Source of the DNA: Xenophilus azovorans DSM 13620
GTDB lineage: Bacteria; Pseudomonadota; Gammaproteobacteria; Burkholderiales; Burkholderiaceae_C
DNA: 64,000 bases
Direction: 5' to 3'
Assembly (NCBI RefSeq): GCF_000745855.1
Contig: NZ_KN050766.1
Coordinates: forward strand, 92,942 to 156,941
Positions within the stretch are counted from its first letter, which is position 1, and the number at the start of each line of letters is the position of its first letter. Shown in pieces: positions 20,096 to 28,263 of the stretch. The position numbers were made by a program, and so were the translations under genes. The notes beneath the pieces are model-generated. The model did no database searches. It worked only from the letters and a program-made list of their open reading frames with translations, and had not been told where the DNA came from.

Positions 20096-20881
20096 TCACT
20101 GCCCGATGCGGGTGACGATGGGCAGCACCTGCTCCACGGCGCGCCTGAGTGCCATGCCTGCGGCTTTGCGAGCCGTTGCCGAGCCCAGCGTCGAGGTGGC
20201 CGCCGTGCAGTTCAGGGCATAGGGCGTCCAGCGGCTGTTGTCCCGCAGGGGCACCGACACCGTCGAGAGTCCGGGGAAGAAGACGTCCACGTTGGAAACG
20301 AAGCCGTTTTGCGCATAGTCGTCCACGGCCGCCAGCGCCTTCGCGTGCATCTTCTTGTAGAGCGCCGCATCGGCCTTTCTGCACTGCGCCAGTGTTTCTT
20401 CCCGGTCGGGAGCGGCCATGCCCGCCAGCAGCGCCCAGCCTGTGCCGCTGTTGATGATGGGCACTTCCGAGCCGACGCGCAGATTCAGGCTCAGGATCGC
20501 GCGAGGCGCCTCCATGCGCTGCAGGTACAGCATGTTGGACGACTCTTTCACCGACAGGCTGCAGGCCGCCTGGTAGGTGTTGGCGATTTCCTGAAGCAGC
20601 GGACGCACCAGTTCGGTCAGCTCCAGTGTGTCGAGCGCGGCGAAGCCCAGCGTCAGGATGGAAAGTCCGGGGCGAAAGCTCCCGCCGTCCTTGTCGGCCA
20701 CCAGGTAGCCGCCGTGTTCGAGCGTCTTGCACAACCGCCAGACGGTGGGCTGGGGCAGCCCCGTCATGCGCGCGATGTCGCTGCTGCCGAGGCGTTCCCG
20801 GCCGTAGTCGAAACACCGAAGCACCGCCAGGCCGCGAAGCAGGCCGGTGACCAGGGGCTGGGATGAGGTCTTCTCAGTCAT
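20096..20881 (-). CDS. IclR-family transcriptional regulator of the cluster
   Basis: A 261-residue IclR-type regulator. The winged helix is at about 10-70 (VTGLLRGLAVLRCFDYG; recognition helix GLPQPTVWRLCKTLEHGGYL) and the effector-binding GAF-like domain runs from about 85 to the end, with VGSEVPIINSGTGWALLAG. It sits in the middle of the catabolic cluster on the opposite strand, divergent from the MDR oxidoreductase gene. It is expected to respond to a cluster substrate or intermediate and to bind the two ATTCAT-N3-ATGAAT palindromes, including one in its own promoter region. Confidence 0.92.
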   Translation of the reverse strand: MTEKTSSQPLVTGLLRGLAVLRCFDYGRERLGSSDIARMTGLPQPTVWRLCKTLEHGGYLVADKDGGSFRPGLSILTLGFAALDTLELTELVRPLLQEIANTYQAACSLSVKESSNMLYLQRMEAPRAILSLNLRVGSEVPIINSGTGWALLAGMAAPDREETLAQCRKADAALYKKMHAKALAAVDDYAQNGFVSNVDVFFPGLSTVSVPLRDNSRWTPYALNCTAATSTLGSATARKAAGMALRRAVEQVLPIVTRIGQ

Positions 20882-20942
20882 GCGGACGGAACGGGATGCC
20901 GATCACCTGTACTTGTTCATGAGCCGGAATCCACGGATATTG

Positions 20943-20967
20943 AATTCATTGCATGAATTATTTCATT
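20943..20967. promoter_or_regulatory. Palindromic operator in the iclR / oxidoreductase divergent promoter
   Basis: A 17-bp palindrome, arms AATTCAT (20943-20949) and ATGAATT (20953-20959) around TGC, followed by a half-site TTTCATT (20961-20967). It is in the 133-base gap between the divergent iclR and MDR oxidoreductase starts. The core ATTCATTGCATGAAT differs from the site at 15088-15102 only in its centre. Probable autoregulatory and target site of the IclR protein. Confidence 0.6.
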
Positions 20968-21014
20968 GATCCAGAGTGCGCCGAAAGCGCGGCGGCCCGA
21001 GGCGGCTCGCTCTC

Positions 21015-21995
21015 ATGAGGGCCATTGTCGTTGCGCCGGAGGGCGCCATCCTGGCCGAACGGCCCATGCCCGAGCCTCAACCCAACGAAGTGCTGGTGAG
21101 AGTGCGCGCAGCCAGCCTCAACCGCGCCGACCTGCACGTGGCGGCGGGCCATCAGCATGGGCGCAGCGGCGGCATGGGATCGGTCATCGGCATCGAATGG
21201 GCCGGCGAGGTGGCGGCGATGGGCGCGCAGGTGCCGCCCCACCTGCTGAGTGTGGGCGATGCCGTCATGTGCTCCGGCGTCGGAGGCTATGCCGAATATG
21301 CCTGCACGGACTGGGGCCGTGTCCATCGGCTTCCTTCGGGCTGGACGGACTTCGCGCGGGCGAGCACGCTACCGATCGCGCTGCAGACCTCGCATGATGC
21401 GATCACGGCCAGCGGCGCTTTCAGAAGCGGGCAGGCCGTTCTGGTCCACGGGGCCAGCAGCGCGGTGGGATTGATGGCCATGCAGGTTGCCCGGCTGCTC
21501 GGGGCGTCGCAGGTGCTGGGCTCCTCGGGCAACGAGGTACGCCGCCGTGCCCTGTTCGGCCACGGGGCGACGTCTGTCGTTGATTCGAGCCGGGGCGACT
21601 GGTCGCAACAGGTGCTGATGGCGACGAGGCAGCAAGGCGTCGATCTGGTGATCGACCTCGTGGCCGGCGACACGCTGTCGCAGTCGATGCTGGCTACCCG
21701 GATCGGCGGGCGCATCGTGAACGTCGGGCGGATGGGCGGCTTCACCGGTACTTTCGATTTCGATCTCCACTCGTTGCGCCGCCTGCACTACGTCGGCGCG
21801 ACCTTCCGCACGCGCAGCCTCGATGAAGTGCGCCAGATTGCGTGCGCCATGCGGGCCGACCTGTGGAGCGCCGTCGCCGATGGCCGGCTGTCCCTCCCGC
21901 TGAGCCGGACCTTCGCGCTGGAAGATGCCGCCGAGGCGCTGGCGCACATGCGCAGCAACGCGCATTTCGGCAAGCTGGTCCTTCTCGTTTCCTGA
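21015..21995 (+). CDS. Zinc-independent MDR oxidoreductase (quinone-reductase-like)
   Basis: A 326-residue medium-chain dehydrogenase/reductase of the quinone oxidoreductase group. The GroES-like N domain (VLVRVRAASLNRADLHVAAG) lacks the usual zinc-binding Cys/His set. The NADPH-binding fold is at VLVHGASSAVGLMAMQVARLLGA. Such proteins reduce quinones, enones or enoyl-CoA double bonds. It opens the second plus-strand unit of the cluster with the CoA-transferase, crotonase and thioesterase. The first in-frame ATG that aligns with family N termini (MRAIVVAPEG) is used. Confidence 0.85.
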   Translation: MRAIVVAPEGAILAERPMPEPQPNEVLVRVRAASLNRADLHVAAGHQHGRSGGMGSVIGIEWAGEVAAMGAQVPPHLLSVGDAVMCSGVGGYAEYACTDWGRVHRLPSGWTDFARASTLPIALQTSHDAITASGAFRSGQAVLVHGASSAVGLMAMQVARLLGASQVLGSSGNEVRRRALFGHGATSVVDSSRGDWSQQVLMATRQQGVDLVIDLVAGDTLSQSMLATRIGGRIVNVGRMGGFTGTFDFDLHSLRRLHYVGATFRTRSLDEVRQIACAMRADLWSAVADGRLSLPLSRTFALEDAAEALAHMRSNAHFGKLVLLVS

Positions 21996-22014
21996 CTCTC
22001 TCCAAGAATCTGCC

Positions 22015-23211
22015 ATGAGCCGCATTCAAGCTTCTTCCGCACTCGCCCGTTTCCGGGTACTGGATCTGTCACGGGTGCGTGCCGGTCCGACCTGCGCTCG
22101 CATGCTCGCGGACTTCGGTGCAGACGTGATCCGCATCGAGCCGCCGCCGGGCGTGGACCCGAACGACGCGATGTTCGCGGCCAAGCGAAAGGGCGGAGAT
22201 TTCCAGAATCTCAACCGCAACAAACGGGGCCTGACCTTGAACCTCAAGCGTCCCGAGGCGCGCGCGGTGCTGCACAAACTGGCGGAGAGCGCCGACGTGG
22301 TGCTCGAGAACTGGCGCCCGGACGTCAAGAAGCGCCTGGGCGTCGACTACGAAACCCTGCGCAAGATCAACCCACGCATCATCCTGGCCAGCATTTCCGG
22401 CTTCGGCCAGGATGGGCCTTATGCCTGGCGGCCGGGCTTCGACCAAGTCATACAGGGCATGGGGGGCCTCATGTCGGTGACGGGCTTCCCGAACACCGTG
22501 CCGACGCGGGCGGGCATTGCCGTATCGGACTCCAGCACGGGCCTTTATGCGGCGCTCGGCATCCTGACCGCCTTGCTCGAACGCGAGGTGTCGGGCGAAG
22601 GGCAGTGGGTGCATGCATCTTTGCTCCATAGCCAGATCGCGATGATGGATTTCCAGGCCGCGCGCTATCTGGTCGATGGCCAGGTGGCCGGCCAAGAAGG
22701 CAACGACCATCCGACCTCCGCGCCGATGGGGCTTTTCAAGGCCAGCGATGGCTACTTGAACATCGGCGTCTCCGGCGAAGGCCAGTGGAAGGATTTCTGC
22801 ACGGCGATCGGCAGGCTGGACTGGCTGGAGCGGCCAGAGTTCCGGCTCAATGCGGACCGCGTGCGCAACCGAGCCGAGATCAATGGAACGGTCCAGGCAC
22901 TGTTCGCCACCCACACCGTCCAGCATTGGGTGCAGCTGCTGAACAAGGCCAACATTCCCTCGGGACCGGTCTACGACATTCCCCAAATGTTCGAGGATGA
23001 TCAGGTCAGGCATCTCGGGGTGGTCGGCGAGGTCGACACCGCGCAGGGGGAGCGCCTGCGCCTCATCACCCAGCCCGTCGTGCTCGAACGCACGCCCGCG
23101 AGCCTGGTGGCCGCGGCGCCGGCGATCGGCCAGCACAGCGACGAAGTGCTGCGCGAGGCTGGCTACGCCGACGCGCAGATCGAGCAGTTGCGCGAGGCAG
23201 GAGCGATCTGA
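22015..23211 (+). CDS. CaiB/BaiF family III CoA-transferase
   Basis: A 398-residue family III CoA-transferase that moves CoA between an acyl-CoA and a carboxylate via an enzyme-bound anhydride. The probable catalytic Asp172 lies in AGIAVSDSSTGLYAALG, matching the GDSNTG region of formyl-CoA transferase. Other landmarks are VLDLSRVRAGPTCARMLADFGADVIRIE (written here as the standard N-terminal CoA-binding region, residues 15-42) and GEGQWVHASLL. It would activate the pathway acid for the crotonase and thioesterase downstream. Its stop overlaps the next start by one base. Confidence 0.9.
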   Translation: MSRIQASSALARFRVLDLSRVRAGPTCARMLADFGADVIRIEPPPGVDPNDAMFAAKRKGGDFQNLNRNKRGLTLNLKRPEARAVLHKLAESADVVLENWRPDVKKRLGVDYETLRKINPRIILASISGFGQDGPYAWRPGFDQVIQGMGGLMSVTGFPNTVPTRAGIAVSDSSTGLYAALGILTALLEREVSGEGQWVHASLLHSQIAMMDFQAARYLVDGQVAGQEGNDHPTSAPMGLFKASDGYLNIGVSGEGQWKDFCTAIGRLDWLERPEFRLNADRVRNRAEINGTVQALFATHTVQHWVQLLNKANIPSGPVYDIPQMFEDDQVRHLGVVGEVDTAQGERLRLITQPVVLERTPASLVAAAPAIGQHSDEVLREAGYADAQIEQLREAGAI

Positions 23212-24002
23212 TGGCGGGCGTTCTCCATCTCGACGACCTCGGTCCCGGGGCAAAGCAGATACGCATCGACAACCCGGGCAAGTACAACGCGATGTCCCTG
23301 TCCATGTGGCGGGAACTGGGCGAAACCGTCCGGGCGCTCGGCCAGGATGCGCAGATGCGGGTTCTCGTGCTGCGGGGCGACGGAGAGAAGGCGTTCATGT
23401 CCGGCGCCGACATCTCGGAATTCGACACGACGCGGACGGCGCAGACGGGCAGCGAGCAGTACGACCAGGCCGTCGAGGAAGCGCAGAAGGCGTTGCAGCA
23501 AGCCCCTTTTCCCGTTATGGCGGCCATCCGTGGCGTCTGCATGGGCGGTGGCCTCGGGCTGGCCGTCGCCTGCGACCTGCGCTATTGCACGAAGGCATCG
23601 TCCTTCCGGATGCCGGCCGCGCGCCTGGGGCTAGGCTACAGCTACGTCGGCATCCGGCAGATGGTCGATGCGATCGGCGCGGCTCGCACATCGGAGCTGT
23701 TCTTCACGGCACGCCGCTTCGACGGCGCGGAGGCCGAACGCATCGGCCTGGTGCATGCATGCTTCGACGACGAAGGCTTCGAGGACGCCGTGCAGACGGT
23801 CGTGGGTCAGGTCTCGGAGAACGCGCCGCTGACGGTGCGCCTAGCCAAGGCGGCGATCAGCTTGGCGACGAGCGACGTGGGTGCCGGCGGTCATGCCGTC
23901 GGGATCGAACGGGCGCGCCAGCGCTGCACGCGCAGCGAGGACTATGCCGAAGGGCGCCGCGCGTTCGCCGAGAAGCGCGCGCCCGTCTTCAAGGGGTTCT
24001 GA
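23211..24002 (+). CDS. Crotonase-superfamily protein lacking both hydratase glutamates
   Basis: A 263-residue enoyl-CoA hydratase/isomerase-like protein. The oxyanion-hole pattern is present (SGADISEF and GVCMGGGLGLAVACDLRY). The two Glu residues used by classical hydratases are not: the GGGxEL site reads GGGLGL and the PExxLG site reads PAARLGLG. It may therefore catalyse another crotonase reaction such as isomerisation, C-C cleavage or thioester hydrolysis, which is inference. It is translationally coupled to the CoA-transferase (TGATG) and ends directly against the thioesterase start. Confidence 0.85.
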   Translation: MAGVLHLDDLGPGAKQIRIDNPGKYNAMSLSMWRELGETVRALGQDAQMRVLVLRGDGEKAFMSGADISEFDTTRTAQTGSEQYDQAVEEAQKALQQAPFPVMAAIRGVCMGGGLGLAVACDLRYCTKASSFRMPAARLGLGYSYVGIRQMVDAIGAARTSELFFTARRFDGAEAERIGLVHACFDDEGFEDAVQTVVGQVSENAPLTVRLAKAAISLATSDVGAGGHAVGIERARQRCTRSEDYAEGRRAFAEKRAPVFKGF

Positions 24003-24440
24003 ATGAGGTCCAGCCATCCTCTTCTCCAAGACACCGAGCACTTTCCTTCGGCGCTTCTCTACAGCCTCGGATTCGAGGAGGTCTCGGCGCAGGACGGCCG
24101 CGCCGAAGTGCGCTTCCGGCCCCGCGCGGCGTTCACCCATAGCGGAGGCGGCACGGTGCAGGGCGGCTACGTCACGGCTTTCCTGGACAACGCCATGGCA
24201 TTCGCCGCGGCCAGCGCGCACGGCCAGCCCCGTCTGGCGACGCTGGAGATGAAGGTGTCGTTCATGGGTCGGGTGGGGATCGACCGGGTCATCGCCGTGG
24301 CCTGGGTCCGCAAGCTGGGGCGCAGCGTCGCCTTCATGGAAGCGGAACTGCGGGACGAGCGCGGCGGCGTGTTGGCCTGCGCATCGTCCACCTGCAAGGT
24401 GCTGTCGGAGCCGGCAAGCAGCCGGGATGCCGCCGGATAG
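24003..24440 (+). CDS. PaaI-type hotdog thioesterase
   Basis: A 145-residue hotdog-fold thioesterase. The motif region HSGGGTVQGGYVTAFLDNAMAFAA resembles the PaaI/YdiI active-site helix, with the HGG pattern changed to VQGG and Asp at the helix. It likely releases CoA from an acyl-CoA intermediate or rescues CoA. The ATG follows the crotonase stop without a gap. Last gene of the cluster. Confidence 0.85.
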   Translation: MRSSHPLLQDTEHFPSALLYSLGFEEVSAQDGRAEVRFRPRAAFTHSGGGTVQGGYVTAFLDNAMAFAAASAHGQPRLATLEMKVSFMGRVGIDRVIAVAWVRKLGRSVAFMEAELRDERGGVLACASSTCKVLSEPASSRDAAG

Positions 24441-24458
24441 CTCCGGGTGTCGTCAGGC

Positions 24459-24476
24459 GCCTGCGCGACGGCAGGC
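24459..24476. terminator. Weak hairpin between convergent operons
   Basis: GCCTGC (24459-24464) and GCAGGC (24471-24476) form a 6-bp stem with a 6-base loop in the 36-base gap between the two convergent transcription units. No T-run follows on either strand, so it could help end transcription but is not a classical intrinsic terminator. Confidence 0.25.
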
Positions 24477-25619
24477 TCAGGCCTGCGGCTCGAAGCGCTC
24501 GCCGGGCGTCAGCGGCACGTGGCGGTAGGTGGCCGGCGTGCGGCTGAGCTTCACCGGCGCGCCGAGCCCGCGCCAGCCGCCCTCCATCTCCACCACCATC
24601 CCGCGGTGCAGGGTGTGCGGATGCTGCAGCGCGGCGTCCACCGGCAGCACCGGCGCGGCGGGCACGCCGGCGGCCATCAGGTCGTCGACCAGCGTGCGGC
24701 CGTCGAAGGCGGCGAGCTGCGCCTCCAGCGTCTGCTTGAGACCGTCGCGGTGCACCGAGCGCGCGCCGGCGGTGGCGTAGTTCGGGTCCTGCGCCAGGCC
24801 GGGCAGGCCGATCACGCGGCAGAAGGCGGCGAACTGGCGGTCGTTGCCGACGGCGACGAAGACCGGGTCGGTGCCGGTGCGCAGCGCGTCGTAGGGGTAG
24901 ATGTTGGGGTGCGCGTTGCCGGTGCGCTTGGGGTTGCGGCCGTCCATGAACCAGTTGGCCGCGTGCGGGTGCAGCAGCGACAGGCCGCTGTCGTACAGCG
25001 CCGCCTCGACGAACTGGCCCTTGCCGCTTTTCTGCCGCTCCTGCAGCGCCAGCAGCACGCCGATCACGGCATTCAGGCCCGTCACCATGTCGACCACCGG
25101 CAGGCCCACGCGCAGCGGGCCGCCCTCGGCCTCGCCGTTGATGCTCATGATGCCGGTCATGGCCTGCACGGCGGCGTCGTAGCCGGGCAGGGCGCCCAGC
25201 GGGCCGTCGCTGCCGAAGCCCGAGACGCGGCACCACACCAGCCGCGGGAAGCGCTGCGAGAGCGTGTCGTAGCCGATGCCCCAGCGCTCCATCGTGCCGG
25301 TCTTGAAGTTCTCGATCAGCACGTCGGCCTCGGCCGCCAGGGCGAGCAGCGCCTCGCGGCCCTCGGGGGTGGTCAGGTCCAGGTGCTGGATGCGCTTGTT
25401 GCGGTTCAGCCCGTGGTAGTACGAGGCCACGCCGTCGCGGAAGGGCGGGCCCCAGGTGCGCGTGTCGTCGCCGCCCGGCGGCTCGACCTTGAGCACGTCG
25501 GCGCCGTGGTCGCCCAGGATCTGCCCGCAGTACGGGCCGCCGAGGATGCGCGAGATGTCGAGCACGCGGATGCCGGCCAGCGCGCCGGCGCAGGAAGAGG
25601 AGGGTGTGGTGGTGTTCAT
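24477..25619 (-). CDS. CaiB/BaiF family III CoA-transferase
   Basis: A 380-residue family III CoA-transferase, last gene of a five-gene minus-strand cluster. The N-terminal region RVLDISRILGGPYCGQILGD and the Asp177 site in VGLPVVDMVTGLNAVIGV fit the family, as does GKGQFVEAALYDSGL. It is only distantly like the CoA-transferase at 22.0 kb. It overlaps the upstream thioesterase gene by four bases (ATGA). It probably makes the CoA ester of the acid imported by the neighbouring Bug receptors, which the acyl-CoA dehydrogenase then oxidises. Confidence 0.92.
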   Translation of the reverse strand: MNTTTPSSSCAGALAGIRVLDISRILGGPYCGQILGDHGADVLKVEPPGGDDTRTWGPPFRDGVASYYHGLNRNKRIQHLDLTTPEGREALLALAAEADVLIENFKTGTMERWGIGYDTLSQRFPRLVWCRVSGFGSDGPLGALPGYDAAVQAMTGIMSINGEAEGGPLRVGLPVVDMVTGLNAVIGVLLALQERQKSGKGQFVEAALYDSGLSLLHPHAANWFMDGRNPKRTGNAHPNIYPYDALRTGTDPVFVAVGNDRQFAAFCRVIGLPGLAQDPNYATAGARSVHRDGLKQTLEAQLAAFDGRTLVDDLMAAGVPAAPVLPVDAALQHPHTLHRGMVVEMEGGWRGLGAPVKLSRTPATYRHVPLTPGERFEPQA

Positions 25620-26089
25620 GGGCTGGGGGGTGTCGATGCGGCGCGCGCCACGAGCTTGAAGGTGCCGGTGGCCATCGCCACCAGCGTGCCGTCTTCCGTG
25701 TGCACCTCGCCGCGGGCGAAGCTGATGGAGCGGCCGCGCCGCTCGCAGTGCGCGGTGGCGATCAGGTCGCCGCCGCCGGCCGAGACGAAGTGCAGCGTCA
25801 GGTCGATGGTGACCACGCCGAAGGCGGCCGGGTCGTGCGAACGCACCGCCGCGGCCAGGCCGCAGTCCAGCAGCGAGGCGATGGCGCCGCCGTGCACGTC
25901 GCCGCGGCTGTTGGTCTGCTCGGGCTGGTACAGCATGCGGATGCGGGCCCGGTCGTGGCCGACGGCCTCGCCGCGCAGGGCCATGGCGCGGGCCATCGGC
26001 ATCGGCAGGCCGAACAGCACGCCGGCGGGTTCGCCCTCGAAGGGGTTGGCATCGGCGGCGGTGGCGGAGGGTGCGGTGGATGTCGTCAT
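25616..26089 (-). CDS. PaaI-type hotdog thioesterase
   Basis: A 157-residue hotdog thioesterase. The active-site segment NSRGDVHGGAIASLLDCGLAAAV carries the HGG motif and helix Asp of the PaaI group. It hydrolyses acyl-CoA esters in the cytoplasm. Its end overlaps the CoA-transferase start, so the activating and releasing enzymes are co-translated. A similar pair occurs at 22.0-24.4 kb in the neighbouring cluster, in different order and with diverged sequence. Confidence 0.87.
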   Translation of the reverse strand: MTTSTAPSATAADANPFEGEPAGVLFGLPMPMARAMALRGEAVGHDRARIRMLYQPEQTNSRGDVHGGAIASLLDCGLAAAVRSHDPAAFGVVTIDLTLHFVSAGGGDLIATAHCERRGRSISFARGEVHTEDGTLVAMATGTFKLVARAASTPPSP

Positions 26090-26119
26090 GGCCCGATCAT
26101 CGCGCCGGGCGGCGCGGCT

Positions 26120-27115
26120 TCATGGCTTGCGCGTGCCCGAGGGCGCCTTGAACTGTTCCATGCGCGACTTCTCGCGGGCGAAGGCGCTCCTCGCGTACTG
26201 CGCGAATTCCTCCGGGCTGCGGTAGTTCAGCGGCTGGTTGAGCTGGTCGAGCACCTTGCGCCCGTCGGCCGATTCCAGCGCGGCCTTGAAGGCATCATGG
26301 AGGACGCGCACGCGCTCGGCCGGCAGGCCCTGCGGGCCGGCGATGCCGTAGGGCGACTCGACCACCGCGTCCACGCCCAGCTCGCGCAGCGTGGGCACGT
26401 CGGGGAACTGCGGCACGCGCTTCGGCGTGAGCATCGCCAGGTAGCGCAGGCGGCCGGAGTGGATGTACGTCGAGGCCACGCCCGACAGCACGCCGGCGTC
26501 GACGTGGCCGCCGAGCAGGTCGCTCGCCTGGTCGGAGTCGCCCTTGTAGGGCACGCGGTTCAGGTCGATGCCGGCCTTGCCCGCCAGCTCGGCCAGCACG
26601 ATGCTGGGCGTCTGCACCGGGCCCGCGGCGCCGACGGAGATCTCGCCGGGGCGCTTCTTCGCGTCCGCCAGGAACTCGGCCCAGTTCTTCCAGGGCGCGT
26701 CCTGCCGGACGGCCAGCCCGAAGGTGTAGTCGGTCAGGCCGATGATGTAGCTGAGCTTCAGCGGGTCGAAGGCGACGCGGTTCAGGTACGGCTCGCGGTA
26801 CACGCTGGCCGGCAGCACGGCGACCGTGTAGCCGTCGGGCTGGGCCCGCGCCAGCTCGGCGGCGCCGAAGGTCCCGTTGGCGCCGGGCTTGTTGTCGATG
26901 ACGACCGGCTGCCCCAGAAGCGACGACGCCTGCTGCGCGACCACGCGCAGGTGGGTGTCGGTCGGCCCGCCCGCGCCGTAGGGCACGACGAGGCGGACCG
27001 GCCTGGCGGGAAACCCGCCGCCCTGGGCCGCGGCCAGGGGATGGATCGCCGCCGCCAGGGCGGCTGCGGAGGCCGCGGCCAGCAGGCTGCGGCGCGAGGG
27101 ATGGTCGTTGCGCAT
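26120..27115 (-). CDS. Bug/TctC-type solute-binding protein
   Basis: A 331-residue periplasmic Bug protein. Tat-like N terminus (HPSRRSLLAAASAAALAAA) with cleavage near AAA-QGG. Motifs: VRLVVPYGAGGPTDTHLRV, VIDNKPGANGTFG, NRVPYKGDSDQASDLLGGH and SGRLRYLAMLT. A GGGAGG site precedes the chosen ATG; an upstream ATG at 27220 would give an unlikely basic extension. It shares the operon with another Bug gene and CoA enzymes. Ligand unknown. Confidence 0.9.
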   Translation of the reverse strand: MRNDHPSRRSLLAAASAAALAAAIHPLAAAQGGGFPARPVRLVVPYGAGGPTDTHLRVVAQQASSLLGQPVVIDNKPGANGTFGAAELARAQPDGYTVAVLPASVYREPYLNRVAFDPLKLSYIIGLTDYTFGLAVRQDAPWKNWAEFLADAKKRPGEISVGAAGPVQTPSIVLAELAGKAGIDLNRVPYKGDSDQASDLLGGHVDAGVLSGVASTYIHSGRLRYLAMLTPKRVPQFPDVPTLRELGVDAVVESPYGIAGPQGLPAERVRVLHDAFKAALESADGRKVLDQLNQPLNYRSPEEFAQYARSAFAREKSRMEQFKAPSGTRKP

Positions 27116-27177
27116 GGATGCCTCCCGGGATGTGTGACAGACGGATGACGTGCCGCGGCCTGCGGCGAGGCGCGCCC

Positions 27178-28176
27178 TCAGTCGAGCTGCGCGCCCGACT
27201 GCGCCACCACGCCCTTCCACTTCGCCGTCTCCGCGGTGATGAAGCGGGCCAGTTGCTGGGGCGAGTGGTCCGGCGCCGGCTCCAGGCCCTGCGAGGCGAA
27301 CAGCTCCTTGACCTTGGGCGTGGCCAGCACCTCGGTGAAGGCCTTGTTCAGCCTGGCGACGCGGTCGGCCGGCGTGCCGGCGGGGGCGACGATGCCGAAG
27401 AACACGCTCACGTCGTAGCCCTTGTAGCCCTGCTCGGCGATGCTGGGCACCTGCGGCAGCGCCTGCGAGCGCGCGGCCGTGGCCACGCCCAGCGCGCGCA
27501 GCTTGCCGGCCTTGACGTAGGGCAGGGCGGTGAGGATGTCGGTGAAGGTCATGCTCACCTGGTTGCCCAGCAGGTCGTTGAGCGCCGGGCCGGTGCCCTT
27601 GTACGGGACGTGCATGATGTCGGTGCCCGCCACCGAGTTGAACAGCACGCCCGCCAGGTGCGAGGAGGCGCCGTTGCCCGACGAGGCGTAGCTGAGCTTG
27701 CCCGGGTTGGCCTTGGCGTAGGCGACCAGTTCCTTCACGTCCTTCACCGGCAGAGAGGGATGCACCACCAGGATGTTGGGCAGGTGCCCGATCTGGATGA
27801 CGGGCGCGAAGCTCTTGGTCTGGTCGTAGCCGATCTTGCGGTACAGGCTGGAGTTGATCGCGAGCGGGCCCGAGGTGCCGAACAGCAGCGTGTGGCCGTC
27901 GGCCTCGGCGCGCGCCACGTATTCGGCGCCGATGTTGCCGCCGGCGCCGGCGCGGTTCTCCACGATCATGGGCTGGCCCAGGCGGTCCTTCATCTCGGCG
28001 GCCAGGGTGCGGGCCATCGCATCCGTCGGGCCGCCGGGCGGGAAGGGCACGACCAGCGTGACCGGCTTGGTCGGGAAGGCGCCCTCGGCCAGCGCGGCCG
28101 GCGCGAAGGCGGCCGGGCCCAGCAGGGCGGCGGCCAGCAGCAGGGCGCGGCGGGGGCGTGAGAAGTGATGACGCAT
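27178..28176 (-). CDS. Bug/TctC-type solute-binding protein
   Basis: A 332-residue periplasmic Bug protein with a long signal peptide (RALLLAAALLGPAAFAPAALA). Motifs: VTLVVPFPPGGPTDAMART, VENRAGAGGNIGAEYVARA, HVPYKGTGPALNDLLGNQ and AGKLRALGVATA, close to the canonical pattern. An AAGGAGA site precedes the ATG. It lies between the acyl-CoA dehydrogenase and the second Bug gene. Confidence 0.92.
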   Translation of the reverse strand: MRHHFSRPRRALLLAAALLGPAAFAPAALAEGAFPTKPVTLVVPFPPGGPTDAMARTLAAEMKDRLGQPMIVENRAGAGGNIGAEYVARAEADGHTLLFGTSGPLAINSSLYRKIGYDQTKSFAPVIQIGHLPNILVVHPSLPVKDVKELVAYAKANPGKLSYASSGNGASSHLAGVLFNSVAGTDIMHVPYKGTGPALNDLLGNQVSMTFTDILTALPYVKAGKLRALGVATAARSQALPQVPSIAEQGYKGYDVSVFFGIVAPAGTPADRVARLNKAFTEVLATPKVKELFASQGLEPAPDHSPQQLARFITAETAKWKGVVAQSGAQLD

Positions 28177-28263
28177 GGCGTATGTCTCCTTGGTTTCTAG
28201 GTCATGGAACGGCGGCCGTCGCGCGGGGCGAGGGCGCCGTCTGGGGGGAACAGGTCGCTCCGC

